From: Bog-473 sp963787485
GTDB lineage: Bacteria; Actinomycetota; Acidimicrobiia; Acidimicrobiales; RAAP-2
Direction of reading: 5' to 3'
Assembly: GCA_963787485.1 (NCBI GenBank)
Contig: CAWBDF010000007.1
Span: forward strand, 248,001 to 312,000
DNA length: 64,000 nucleotides
Part shown: one piece after another, positions 16,841-25,225 of the stretch
How the letters are laid out: each line of letters starts with the position of its first letter
Numbering within the stretch: position 1 is the stretch's first letter
Translations under genes and position numbers: made by a program
Notes under the pieces: model-generated
Told to the model about the DNA's origin: nothing
Database searches by the model: none
Seen by the model: the letters and a program-made list of their open reading frames with translations, nothing else

Positions 16841-17998
16841 CTAGTCGCTCGGGAGACGCAGGACGCGGTCGGCGACGATCGAGCGTTGGACCTCGCCTGC
16901 TCCGCCGAAGATGCTGGTGGCCCGGCTGTACCACCACCCGGCCCGCCACGCCTCGGCCGCGTCGGAGAAGACGAAGCCCGAGCGGCTCACCTGTCGCGCC
17001 ACCTCGAAGAGGGCCTGCTCGGCACGGGCGAGGAGTATCTTGTCGGCCGACGCCTCGGGTCCGATGGTCTCTCCCGCGTCGAGCCGCCTCACTGATTGCA
17101 TGGCGCGTGCTCGCACGGTCTGGAGCTGCAGCCACGCCCCGCTCAGCGCGGACCACGCCGCTTGGTCGCTGCCCTGCTCGACCAGGAATTCCCGGAGTTG
17201 GCGCAGGCGGTGCGTCAACCAGGCCTGCCGCTGCGCGGCGTACATGCTCCGCTCGAACTGGAGCATGTACATGGCGACGCTCCACCCGTCCTGGGGGGTG
17301 CCGATGAGCCGGTCGACCGGCACGCGCACGCTGTCGAAGAACGTCTCGCACATCTCTTGATCCCCGCTGGCGAACACGAGCGGGTTGCGGGTGAGCCCCG
17401 CCGAATCCGTGTCGATGAGCAGCGCGGCGAGGCCGCGGTGGCGGCTCTCAGGGGTGCCGGTGCGCACCAGGGTCAACAGCCGCGCGGAGACGTGCCCCTG
17501 GCTCGTCCACACCTTCTGCCCGGTCACCACGATCTCGTCCCCCTCGACCACCGCCCGGGTTCGCAGGCTGGCCAGGTCGCTCCCGGCGTCGGGCTCGGAG
17601 AACCCCTGAGCCCACGACTCCCGGCCGGAGAGGAGCTCGGGTAGGTAGGACTGGGCCAGCGCGGGCGCAAAGTGGATCATGGCTGGACCGACGACCTCAA
17701 TGGTGTAGTCCGTGTCTGGGAGCTCGAGCCCGGCTCGACACAGCTCGTCGTAGTACGTCGCACGATGACGCGCGCTCCCGCCGAGCCCGCCGAGCGACTC
17801 GGGCCAGCCCACCCGCTTCCACCCCGCATCCCACATGGTGCTGGTCAGCGCCAGGCCGTCGCGGATCCGCACCGCCATGGATAACGCCCCCTCGCGCCGC
17901 AGTTCGTCCGCGTGCGCGCCCAGCCAGGCTCGGAGCCGGTCACGGTACTCGTCGAGGTCGGCCATCATCGCGGCCGATGACGTCGTCAACGCCGCCAT
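16841..17998 (-). CDS. Acyl-CoA dehydrogenase (FadE type, full length)
   Basis: 385 aa from ATG 17998, with GGGGAA just upstream; ATG 17968 or 17965 are alternatives. It shows GFSEPDAGSDLASLRTRA in the middle domain and IFGGAGEVQRSIVADRVLRLP at the C terminus. As in the 1593 gene, the YEGT catalytic-Glu position is changed (FGGA). The start overlaps the end of the enoyl-CoA hydratase gene by 13 bp, indicating coupled translation. It precedes a short acyl-CoA dehydrogenase subunit, the usual arrangement for a two-component enzyme. Confidence 0.9.
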   Translation of the reverse strand: MAALTTSSAAMMADLDEYRDRLRAWLGAHADELRREGALSMAVRIRDGLALTSTMWDAGWKRVGWPESLGGLGGSARHRATYYDELCRAGLELPDTDYTIEVVGPAMIHFAPALAQSYLPELLSGRESWAQGFSEPDAGSDLASLRTRAVVEGDEIVVTGQKVWTSQGHVSARLLTLVRTGTPESRHRGLAALLIDTDSAGLTRNPLVFASGDQEMCETFFDSVRVPVDRLIGTPQDGWSVAMYMLQFERSMYAAQRQAWLTHRLRQLREFLVEQGSDQAAWSALSGAWLQLQTVRARAMQSVRRLDAGETIGPEASADKILLARAEQALFEVARQVSRSGFVFSDAAEAWRAGWWYSRATSIFGGAGEVQRSIVADRVLRLPSD

Positions 17999-18783
17999 GG
18001 CTTCCCCGGCTTCGCCGCGTCCCGGTCCACCTGCTCGGTCGCGATGGGGTTGCCAACTTGGGTGTAGAGCAGCCCGGTGGCGAGAGCCTGGGCGCGCGTC
18101 ACGTCGAGGGACTGCCAGAGGACCTTGACCGTGCCCTGGACGGCCACCGGCGGCTGTGCCGCGATCACCCGGGCCAACTCCTGTGCCCGCCCGAGCAGGG
18201 ACTCTCGAGGGACGATCTCGGTCACCAGGCCCACCGCGATGGCCCGTTCCGCCGTCATCCGCTCGTGCAATCCGAGCAGGGACATACGCAGCACATCGGA
18301 GAAACCCATGCGGAACCGCAGCGCGATCGGTTCCAAGGCGGCGACGAACCCATAGGTCACATGGGGATCGAAGAACGTCGCCTCGGGCGAGCACACCACG
18401 ATGTCGCAGTCGGCCACGAAATAGAACGCTCCGCCGGCACACATGCCCTGGACGGCGGCGATGACCGGCTTCCACACCTCGTTTCGCCGGGGGGACAAGA
18501 GCCGTCCCGGGTCCTCGTTCTCGGCCCACGGGTGGGCACGGTCGAGAAAGGGGCTGTCAGAGTCCAGCCGCTCGGTGACGTCCACACCCGTGCAGAAAGC
18601 CCGATCCCCGGCAGCGGCGATCACAACGGCCCGCACGTCGTCGTCATCCTTGACCTCGCCCCACAGCTGCGAGAACTCGGCCTGCATGCGGTCGTTGAAG
18701 GCGTTGAGCACCTCGGGCCGGTTGAGCGTCACAGTCATGACGCCGTCCTCGGCTTTCTCGACGACGATCGTCTCGTAGGTCAT
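17986..18783 (-). CDS. Enoyl-CoA hydratase/isomerase family protein
   Basis: 265 aa crotonase-fold protein that would hydrate or isomerise an enoyl-CoA made by the adjacent dehydrogenases. It has VTLNRPEVLNAFNDRM near the N terminus and AVQGMCAGGAFYFVADCDIVV for the oxyanion-hole strand. The first catalytic Glu region of classical hydratases reads DPHVTYGFVAALEP here. It is the first gene of the minus-strand block and faces a TetR regulator gene across a 265-bp intergenic region. Confidence 0.88.
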   Translation of the reverse strand: MTYETIVVEKAEDGVMTVTLNRPEVLNAFNDRMQAEFSQLWGEVKDDDDVRAVVIAAAGDRAFCTGVDVTERLDSDSPFLDRAHPWAENEDPGRLLSPRRNEVWKPVIAAVQGMCAGGAFYFVADCDIVVCSPEATFFDPHVTYGFVAALEPIALRFRMGFSDVLRMSLLGLHERMTAERAIAVGLVTEIVPRESLLGRAQELARVIAAQPPVAVQGTVKVLWQSLDVTRAQALATGLLYTQVGNPIATEQVDRDAAKPGKPWRR

Positions 18784-19048
18784 GTGGGCTCCGTCTCTCG
18801 CTGTGATTCTTGACGCCCGAGGCGGTGCGTGGGCTCGGAGAGACTACTGCGGATCGACGAAGTGCAGCCCCGAGACCCTCGAAACCGGGCTCCCCTTCGA
18901 CTTGGACTCGGCGGTGACAGCCGCGTGCAGAAATATCATCGGACTGACACAACAGCCGGTAGTGTCCTTGGTCGAATCCTCACCTTCCCGGACCCCTGGC
19001 GCGGTCTATGGTGGGCGCGGATGGCACGTCGGATGCGGGTGAGGTCCT
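18784..19048. promoter_or_regulatory. Divergent intergenic region between enoyl-CoA hydratase and TetR genes
   Basis: No gene is visible in these 265 bp. It must hold the promoters of both flanking genes. The only notable structure is a short inverted repeat, GACAC (18946-18950) and GTGTC (18962-18966), with an 11-base spacer, which is weak as an operator candidate. A TATGGT at 19007-19012 could be a -10 box for the regulator gene. Confidence 0.35.
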
Positions 19049-19690
19049 TTGGCAGCTCCATCAGAGACTCTCAGGAGAGCACCGTCCCTGCGAGACGAAC
19101 ACAAGGCTCGAACGAAGCGCGCCTTGCGTGTGGCCGCGCTGAAGTTGTTCGCCAACCGGGGGTACGACACGACCACGATCGAAGAGGTGGCCGAGCTGGC
19201 GGGGGTGTCGGCCCGGACGTTCTTTCGCTACTTCCCGACGAAGGAGTCGGTGCTGTTCCTCGGCGAACGGCTGTGGTTGGAGTCCTTTGCCGAGGTGTAT
19301 CCCACCCAGCCACGCTCCCTGAGCGACATCGATGCCATGTGCACGACGCTCATCGAGCTCGCCGCGCCGGTGGCGCGGAACCGGCGCTCGCTCCAGCTCT
19401 ACGAGAAGGCCGTTGCGTCCTCGACCGTGCTGCGCGGCCGTGAGCAGGACCACCGCTACGAGGACGTCGGGACCATGGCGGGGGCGATCGCCCTACGCCG
19501 AGGCCTCCCCGGGGTCGACGAGGGGTGCGTGCTCCTGGCCGCCGTCGGTTTGGTGACGTACCGGCGCGCCCTGGACTCGTGGTTGGACGGACCCGGTGGC
19601 GTCGACCTGGGCGACGTCATCGTGGAGGAATTCAGGATCCTCGAGGCTCAGTTCGGCCAGGTGGCCGGGCCCGAAGCGGCGGCCCGCTGA
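19049..19690 (+). CDS. TetR family transcriptional regulator
   Basis: 213 aa from a TTG at 19049, preceded by GTGAGG; no other in-frame start is available. The N-terminal helix-turn-helix is typical: LRVAALKLFANRGYDTTTIEEVAELAGVSARTFFRYFPTKE at about residues 26-66. The C-terminal ligand domain is not assignable. It is divergent from the fatty-acid-type gene block and directly upstream of an SDR, so it may control either one. Such regulators often bind acyl-CoA esters. Confidence 0.88.
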   Translation: MAAPSETLRRAPSLRDEHKARTKRALRVAALKLFANRGYDTTTIEEVAELAGVSARTFFRYFPTKESVLFLGERLWLESFAEVYPTQPRSLSDIDAMCTTLIELAAPVARNRRSLQLYEKAVASSTVLRGREQDHRYEDVGTMAGAIALRRGLPGVDEGCVLLAAVGLVTYRRALDSWLDGPGGVDLGDVIVEEFRILEAQFGQVAGPEAAAR

Positions 19691-19700
19691 CCCACGTGCC

Positions 19701-20475
19701 ATGACGACGAGCGCATCGGACATCTTCGACCTCCAGGGACGCACGGCCGTCGTCACCGGCACCAGCGCGGGCCTGGGCACCCGTTTGGCCCGGACGCTCG
19801 TCCTCGCCGGAGCGCGGCGTGGCGGCCATCTCCCGACGTCCCACGGAGCTGGACGAGGAGGCGTCGGAGGCGGGACGGCTCATCTCGCTCTCGGCGGACC
19901 TGGCCGAGCGGGACCAGGTGCTCGCCGCGGCCGCCGCCAGCCTCGACGTGCTCGGCGGACGAGTGGACATCTTGGTCAACAACGCGGCCTACCTGGCTGG
20001 CGGCGTGAAGGCTGAGGACGAGTCCTACGACGAGATCCGACGGACGCTCGCCGTCAACGTCGAAGCGCCGATCCTGCTGGCCCAGGCGTTCTTCCCGGCC
20101 ATGCGCGCCGCGGGGAACGGGTCGATCATCAACATCACGTCGATCACCGCGTCGGTGGGCATCGGCCGCTTCCCCCAGGCGGTGTACGCCGCCACCAAAG
20201 GTGGGATGGAGGCACTGACCCGAGAATGGGCGGCGCAGTGGAGTCGTCACGGAATCCGGGTCAACTCACTGGCACCGGGGTTCATTGAGACAGAGATGAC
20301 ATCCGGCGTCATCAACGTCCCGAAGATCCAGGAGTGGATCCTGCGCAACACCCTGCTCCCCCGCCACGGCCAACCGGAGGACTTTGACGGGGCCCTCTTG
20401 TTGCTGGCCAGCGACGCCGGTCGTTACATCACCGGTCAGCGCCTGCTGGTCGACGGAGGGTGGACGGCGCACTGA
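19701..20475 (+). CDS. Short-chain dehydrogenase/reductase, reading frame broken by one base
   Basis: The first part (ATG 19701) carries the nucleotide-binding TGTSAGLGTRLA motif and ends in TLVLAGAR. The rest lies in another frame beginning VAAISRRPTELDEEA and holds LVNNAAYLAGG, the catalytic YAATK and C-terminal GQRLLVDGGW. Removing one G at 19816-19817 gives a normal 257-aa SDR. It starts 10 bp after the TetR gene, so the two form one transcript. The enzyme would oxidise or reduce an alcohol/ketone with NAD(P). Confidence 0.85.
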
Positions 20476-20481
20476 TTCCGC

Positions 20482-20498
20482 GGGCGGGCCGGCCGCCC
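20482..20498. terminator. GC-rich hairpin between convergent genes
   Basis: Arms GGGCGG (20482-20487) and CCGCCC (20493-20498) with a 5-base loop lie just after the SDR stop and before the end of the convergent dioxygenase gene. There is no T-run, as is common for actinobacterial hairpin terminators. Confidence 0.4.
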
Positions 20499-20543
20499 CG
20501 CTCCCGCTGAAAGGACCACGCGGCGCCCTTCGATCCCGGTGCC

Positions 20544-21398
20544 TCAGCTCACGTCGGCGAACTTGGGGGTCTCCGCGAGCCCGGCGAGAACAGGGATCGG
20601 GCTGATCGCCTTGCGCAACGTGCGCACGGGTCCGTCCCTGTCCACCTTGGAGCGCGCGTGCTGCACGGCGAGGTTGTCCCAGGCGACCAGGTCACCTTGC
20701 CCCCACCGGTGCGCGAAGACGTGTGCCGGGTCGTAGAGATGGGCAAAGAGCGCCTCGATCAGCTCCTCACTCTCCTCGTGCGCGAGTTCGACGATCTCAC
20801 GGGTGTTCATCTGGCTCACGTAGAGGAGCGTGCGGCCGGTCCGCGGGTGCGGGTGTCCGACCGAGCTGGTGACGGACTGCTCGTGCTCGCGGATGGCTTC
20901 GAGCAGGTCCTCCTCGGCGTCCGCCCCGCGACGTTGCTGGCCCGTCACATTGACCACGTGAAGACCTTCGACACGTGCCCTGAGGTCGTCGGGGAGCGTG
21001 TCCCAGGCGGCCGCGGTGCTCACGAAGGAGGTGGGGACCGAAGGCTGCTCGACCTCCAATCCGTAGAGCGAGAGGACCTGGAAGGGCTCGGGTGCCCACA
21101 TCATGTCCGAGTGGAACAGCAGCCGCCCGTGCGGGGCGTAGCCGCCCGGCTCCTTGTTCGAGACGACGAACTTGTCCTGCGTGGCCCCGTCCGCCGGTCG
21201 GTCGTACCCGATCAATCCGTCGATGAGCTCGGTCTGATACGCCCGGTCGATGTCGATGCCCCGGAACAGGAGCAGACCGCGCTCGTCGAAGGCACGCCGC
21301 AGCCGGTCGCGCTCCTCGGCCTCGAGTGCCACCGGCTCGAAACCGAGGACCTCAGAGCCGAACGCCGGGGTCAGATCCCGAAATTGGAAGTGCGCCAT
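20544..21398 (-). CDS. TauD/TfdA family Fe(II)/2-oxoglutarate-dependent dioxygenase
   Basis: 284 aa, normal for the family. The iron ligands are visible: FHSDMMW (His-x-Asp) at about residues 95-101 and the distal His in AVQHARSKVD, with the 2-oxoglutarate-binding Arg in VRTLRKAI. Members hydroxylate sulfonates, aryloxy acids, carnitine precursors or other small acids. The substrate is not evident. It is a single minus-strand gene between a convergent SDR and the molybdenum island, so it may not belong to either. Confidence 0.87.
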   Translation of the reverse strand: MAHFQFRDLTPAFGSEVLGFEPVALEAEERDRLRRAFDERGLLLFRGIDIDRAYQTELIDGLIGYDRPADGATQDKFVVSNKEPGGYAPHGRLLFHSDMMWAPEPFQVLSLYGLEVEQPSVPTSFVSTAAAWDTLPDDLRARVEGLHVVNVTGQQRRGADAEEDLLEAIREHEQSVTSSVGHPHPRTGRTLLYVSQMNTREIVELAHEESEELIEALFAHLYDPAHVFAHRWGQGDLVAWDNLAVQHARSKVDRDGPVRTLRKAISPIPVLAGLAETPKFADVS

Positions 21399-21460
21399 GT
21401 GTCCTTACTCCTCTTGACCGCTGGCCAGCTTAGTGACGTGCCGGTTGGACGGATCCGAGG

Positions 21461-22087
21461 TCAGGAGCGCTGTGACGCCCGCTCCAGCCGGTGCCAGGCG
21501 GCCTCCACGGCCGCGAGATCTTCAGGGAGGTCGATGTCGGCGTCGACCCCGACGTCGTCGCAGTCGACGAGGTCCACCAGCTCGGGGTGCGACCGCAAGA
21601 AGGCACGTGCCCCACTGTCCCCGACCGCCGCGTCCAGCACGCCGGACCAGACCGAGCGGTCGAGCAGCACCGGCGTGCGCGGCTGCCCGCTGAAGGCGGC
21701 CACGACCGCAACCGATCCGGCGTGCCAGCGGTCCACCAGGCGCTCCACCAGGCTCGGGCGCACGGCCGGTTGATCGACTGGGGCCACGACGGCCGCTGGG
21801 GCGTCGAGCCGACCGGCCTCAGCCAGACCCGCCCGTAGCGAGCCGGACATCCCGTCCTTCCATGTTTCGTTGCGGACCACCACGGCTCTGGCCAGGTCAC
21901 AGTCACGCTGAACCTCCTCCGCGCGTGCTCCGAGCACGACGACGACCGGAGCGCACCCGGCGGCGAAGAGCGTTTCCAAGGCCCTCTCGACCAAAGGACG
22001 TCCGTCGAACTCGACGAGTGCCTTGGCCCGCCCGAAGCGGCGCCCCTCCCCCGCGGCGAGCACGACCCCCGCCGGGCGGCCCGTCAC
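21461..22087 (-). CDS. MobA/MocA-like molybdenum cofactor nucleotidyltransferase
   Basis: 208 aa with an N-terminal VVLAAGEGRRFGRAKALVEF nucleotide-binding loop and APVDQPAVRPSLVERLV, the metal-site region of the NTP-transferase fold. MocA-type enzymes join CMP to molybdopterin for xanthine-oxidase-family enzymes; MobA adds GMP. The association with two XdhC-type genes and CoxS/CoxM supports the cytidylyl type, but sequence alone does not prove it. The GTG start at 22087 lies inside the first copy of a 32-bp tandem repeat, 28 bp after the stop of the XdhC gene. Confidence 0.82.
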   Translation of the reverse strand: MTGRPAGVVLAAGEGRRFGRAKALVEFDGRPLVERALETLFAAGCAPVVVVLGARAEEVQRDCDLARAVVVRNETWKDGMSGSLRAGLAEAGRLDAPAAVVAPVDQPAVRPSLVERLVDRWHAGSVAVVAAFSGQPRTPVLLDRSVWSGVLDAAVGDSGARAFLRSHPELVDLVDCDDVGVDADIDLPEDLAAVEAAWHRLERASQRS

Positions 22088-22158
22088 CGGGCGGCCTTGT
22101 CGGTCGGGCTGCCCGTCACCGGGCGGCCTTGTCGGTCGGGCGGCTCGTCACCGGGCGG
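22079..22158. repeat. 32-bp tandem repeat, 2.5 copies, at the xdhC/mocA junction
   Basis: Copies at 22079-22110 and 22111-22142 differ only at the last base; a third half copy (one mismatch) runs 22143-22158. The first copy contains the GTG start of the MocA-like gene. The second holds the TGA of the XdhC-like gene, whose last residues are encoded by the repeats. Tandem duplication has therefore altered a gene end. Confidence 0.85.
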
Positions 22159-23051
22159 TGGTGATGGATGGGCCCGGACGACGAACGCAGCGAGGTTCCG
22201 CTGCCACCGCCCGACCTGACCAATACGATCTCGGCACAGATGGAGATGGCCGTCTCCGCCGGGGTCCGTGCGCCGATGTCGAGGCCGATCGGGGCCATGA
22301 CCCGGGACAACTCGGGGTCGGTCGCCCCGGCCTCGCGCAAGCGGACCTCCCGGTCGGCCGCGGTGCGGCGCGAACCCATGGCTCCGATGTAGCCCACGGA
22401 CGTGGCGAGCGCCCCGATGATGGCGGGCACGTCGAACTTGGGGTCGTGGGTCAGGACGCAAACGGCATCCTTACGGCCAAGGCGCGGTCCCACTCGGGCC
22501 AGATAGCGGTCGGGCCAGTCGACGACCACCTCGTCGGCCATGGGGAAGCGGCTCTCCGTTGCGAACACACGACGGGCGTCGCAGACCGTGACGCGAAAAC
22601 TCAGCACCTTGGCCACGGTGGCCAGGGCGGCCGAGAAATCGACCGCACCGAAGATGATGAGAAGGGGCGGAGGGGTGAAGGCCTGGACGAAGACGGAGAC
22701 GTCCTCGCGGCCCACCTCGCCCCGCGGCCCATAGTGACAGATGTCGGTCGCGCCGGCGTCCATGAGCCCGAGTGCATCACGCTCGACCGACGCATCGAGT
22801 CCTGGGTTGCCGAGGGAGCCCACGGTCGGCCGCTCGGGCCGCACGAGAATGGAGGTTCCGAGCATCACGCCTCCGGTCGTCCAGGCACTCGGCCCGACCA
22901 CCGGCCTCTCGGGCGTCGCCTCGACTGACGGCCCGTCGGCGCCGCCCAGTTCGATCACCGTAGCCAGCGCCACCGGCTCGTCGGCCTTCAGATCGGCGTC
23001 GAGGGCCTCGAGCACCGGCTCCATGCGGGCCGTGTCCTTCGGGCCCGTCAC
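22116..23051 (-). CDS. XdhC-type protein with Rossmann domain (molybdenum hydroxylase maturation)
   Basis: 311 aa from GTG 23051, which overlaps the TGA of the upstream XdhC/CoxI protein by 4 bp. The C-terminal half is the XdhC Rossmann domain (LLIIFGAVDFSAALATVAK, then YIGAMGSRRTAADRE and the GLDIGARTPAETAISICAEI signature). Such proteins bind the sulfurated molybdenum cofactor and deliver it to xanthine-dehydrogenase/CO-dehydrogenase-type enzymes. The first ~150 residues hold a second XdhC-like N-terminal segment. The C terminus has been rewritten by the tandem repeat. Confidence 0.82.
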   Translation of the reverse strand: MTGPKDTARMEPVLEALDADLKADEPVALATVIELGGADGPSVEATPERPVVGPSAWTTGGVMLGTSILVRPERPTVGSLGNPGLDASVERDALGLMDAGATDICHYGPRGEVGREDVSVFVQAFTPPPLLIIFGAVDFSAALATVAKVLSFRVTVCDARRVFATESRFPMADEVVVDWPDRYLARVGPRLGRKDAVCVLTHDPKFDVPAIIGALATSVGYIGAMGSRRTAADREVRLREAGATDPELSRVMAPIGLDIGARTPAETAISICAEIVLVRSGGGSGTSLRSSSGPIHHHRPVTSRPTDKAAR

Positions 23052-23359
23052 CCGACCGGCTGGACGAACACCCGGATCGTGCCGCCGCACGTCAGCCCCA
23101 CGGCGAACGCTTGGTCGTCGGAGTATCCGAAGGTGCACAGCCGGGGATTCCCAGACGTCATCACCTCGAGGGCCTCGGTCACCACCGCCCCTTCGACGCA
23201 CCCCCCTGACACTGAGCCCACGACCTGCCCGTCCTCGCTGACCGCCATGGCCGCGCCGGGCTCACGCGGCGCGGAGCCGCCGGTCGAGACCACCCGGGCC
23301 AGCGCGACCCGCTTGCCTTCCGATCGCCACCTCGCAACGTCGCCGAGCACGTCCTTCAC
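23048..23359 (-). CDS. XdhC/CoxI N-terminal domain protein
   Basis: 103 aa from GTG 23359 with GGAG close upstream. It consists only of the XdhC_CoxI domain: RVVSTGGSAPREPGAAMAVS, then SVSGGCVEGAVVTEALEVM and FGLTCGG-like AVGLTCGGTIRVFVQP. In many bacteria this is fused to the Rossmann part; here it is a separate small gene translationally coupled to it. The role would be insertion of sulfurated cofactor into a molybdenum hydroxylase. It is divergent from moaE across an 82-bp region. Confidence 0.82.
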   Translation of the reverse strand: MKDVLGDVARWRSEGKRVALARVVSTGGSAPREPGAAMAVSEDGQVVGSVSGGCVEGAVVTEALEVMTSGNPRLCTFGYSDDQAFAVGLTCGGTIRVFVQPVG

Positions 23360-23403
23360 GGGCTCCAGCGTACGACCGAGCGGGGTCTGTCCGCCCAGAA
23401 GTC

Positions 23404-23430
23404 CGGAACTCCCAGTTCCGCCCCTAAGAT
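23404..23430. promoter_or_regulatory. Palindrome and -10-like box in the xdhC/moaE divergent promoter
   Basis: A perfect inverted repeat CGGAACT (23404-23410), CCC, AGTTCCG (23414-23420) lies between the two divergent genes. TAAGAT at 23425-23430, 11 bases before the moaE ATG, fits a plus-strand -10. The palindrome would sit just upstream of it, a fitting place for an operator. Confidence 0.4.
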
Positions 23431-23441
23431 CGCGAGACGAG

Positions 23442-23915
23442 ATGTCCCTCCGTACAGAAGTTGAATGGATTGGGACGACCCCCGACGTCCTGCCGGTGGC
23501 GGAGGCCACGGCTTGGGCGACGCGTCCTGACTGCGGGGCAGTGGTCACGTTCTGCGGCACCGTGCGCGACCACTCCGAGGGTCGTCCGGGTGTGACCACA
23601 CTCGAGTACGAGCTCTACGAGACCTACGCCGTCCCGACGATGGAGAAGGTGGCGAGGACGGCACGGTCGAGGTACCCCGACCTGGGTCGGATCGCCCTGA
23701 TCCACCGGACGGGACCGCTTGCCGTCGAGGAGGTCTCGGTGGTGGTGGTCGTCTCGGCGCCGCATCGGGGTGAGGCTTTCGAAGCGGCGCGCCTCTGCAT
23801 CGACATGATCAAGGAGACGGTGCCGGTCTGGAAGCGCGAGACGTGGTCCGGAGGTTCGGACTGGTCCGTCTGCTCGCACGAGATCTCACACCTGCCCGAC
23901 ATGGCCACGCCGTGA
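23442..23915 (+). CDS. moaE: Molybdopterin synthase catalytic subunit MoaE
   Basis: 157 aa. It carries GAVVTFCGTVRDHSEGRPG near residue 35, LEYELYETYA, IHRTGPLAVEEVSVVVVVSAPHR and the C-terminal IKETVPVWKRETW, all standard MoaE features including the active-site Lys region. With MoaD thiocarboxylate it converts cyclic pyranopterin monophosphate to molybdopterin. The ATG at 23442 is chosen because the upstream in-frame sequence belongs to the divergent promoter. It overlaps moeA by 4 bp, heading a moaE-moeA-moaA-mogA operon. Confidence 0.93.
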   Translation: MSLRTEVEWIGTTPDVLPVAEATAWATRPDCGAVVTFCGTVRDHSEGRPGVTTLEYELYETYAVPTMEKVARTARSRYPDLGRIALIHRTGPLAVEEVSVVVVVSAPHRGEAFEAARLCIDMIKETVPVWKRETWSGGSDWSVCSHEISHLPDMATP

Positions 23916-25225
23916 ACCCCGAGTCGGGAGCGACGGCCACGGGCGGCGGCACCGAAGAGCTGATCCCGTTGCCCGAGGCGCGGCGGATCGTGCTCGACTC
24001 CGTGCGCGTCCTGCCCGCGCACCGGGTCGACGCTGGTGCCGCGCTGGGAGCCGTGACGACTGCGGCCGTCACCGCTCCCCACGACCTGCCTGCCTTCACC
24101 AACTCGAGCATGGACGGGTATGCCCTCAGGGGGTCGGACACCACCGATGTGCCGGTCACGCTACGCGTCGTCGACGAGATCCTGGCGGGCCGGACACCCC
24201 GCGTTCGGGTGGGCGCCGGCGAGGCCGCCAAAGTCATGACGGGCGCACCCGTCCCGCTCGGGGCCGATGCCGTGGTCCAGGTCGAGCACACCCGTTGGGA
24301 AGCGTCCGGATTGGTGACGGTGCTCGAGGGCGTGAACGCGGGCACCAACATCCGGCGGCCAGGCGACGACGTCGCCGCCGGAGCGACCGTCTTCGAGGCG
24401 GGTACCCGGCTCGAACCGTTGCAACTTGGAGTGCTGGCCAGCCTCGGCATCGCCGAGGTGACCGTGTACCGCGTGCCTCGGGTCGGAGTTCTCTCGACCG
24501 GCGACGAGGTGACGACCGGGCCGGGGCCCGCGGGTGCTGGTCAGATCCGGGACGCCAACCGCCCTACGTTGCTCGGTCTCCTCTCGCGGTCCGGATTCGC
24601 CTGCTCGGACCTCGGCGTGGTCCGCGACGACGAAGAGGCGATCGCGTCAGCCATCTCCGACGCCGCGCCCCGGTGCGACGCCATCCTGACCACCGGCGGA
24701 GTGAGCATGGGGGACGTCGACTACGTGCGGGTTGTGCTCGAGAAGCTGACGGCCGGGCACATGCGTTGGATGAAAGTGGCGATCAAGCCGGCCAAGCCCT
24801 TCGCCTTCGGAGTCCTGGCGGAGAGCGGCGTGCCCGTGTTCGGACTGGCTGGGAACCCGGTCTCGGCGGTCGTGGGGTTCGAGTTGTTCGCCCGACCAGC
24901 GCTGCGCAAGATGGCGGGGTACACCCACCTGGACCGACCCGTGATCCGGGCCAAGGCCGACGAACCGCTGCGGCGCCAGCGTGACGGCAAGCTGCACCTG
25001 ATGCGAGTCACGTTGCGCGTCGGGGCCGACGGAGCGTTCCTGGTCCGACCTTCGGGAGGTCAGGGGTCGCACATGCTGGTCGCCGCGGCTCGGGGCAATG
25101 CCTTCGCTCTCGTGCCCGACGGAGCCGGTATGGACGCCGGCGAACCGGTCGACGTCATGGTGTGGGACGGCGACGAACTGGGCGGGGTCTCGCCTGACCT
25201 GGGATCTGCGGAGCTGCTGCGGTGA
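23912..25225 (+). CDS. moeA: Molybdopterin molybdenumtransferase MoeA
   Basis: 437 aa from GTG 23912 (overlapping the moaE stop). It shows LPAFTNSSMDGYAL, GEAAKVMTGAPVPLGADAVV, STGDEV and TTGGVSMGDVDYVR in order, and a C-terminal domain IV. MoeA inserts molybdate into adenylylated molybdopterin. Length and motif order are normal. It overlaps the moaA start by 4 bp, so the operon is tightly coupled. Confidence 0.95.
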   Translation: MNPESGATATGGGTEELIPLPEARRIVLDSVRVLPAHRVDAGAALGAVTTAAVTAPHDLPAFTNSSMDGYALRGSDTTDVPVTLRVVDEILAGRTPRVRVGAGEAAKVMTGAPVPLGADAVVQVEHTRWEASGLVTVLEGVNAGTNIRRPGDDVAAGATVFEAGTRLEPLQLGVLASLGIAEVTVYRVPRVGVLSTGDEVTTGPGPAGAGQIRDANRPTLLGLLSRSGFACSDLGVVRDDEEAIASAISDAAPRCDAILTTGGVSMGDVDYVRVVLEKLTAGHMRWMKVAIKPAKPFAFGVLAESGVPVFGLAGNPVSAVVGFELFARPALRKMAGYTHLDRPVIRAKADEPLRRQRDGKLHLMRVTLRVGADGAFLVRPSGGQGSHMLVAAARGNAFALVPDGAGMDAGEPVDVMVWDGDELGGVSPDLGSAELLR

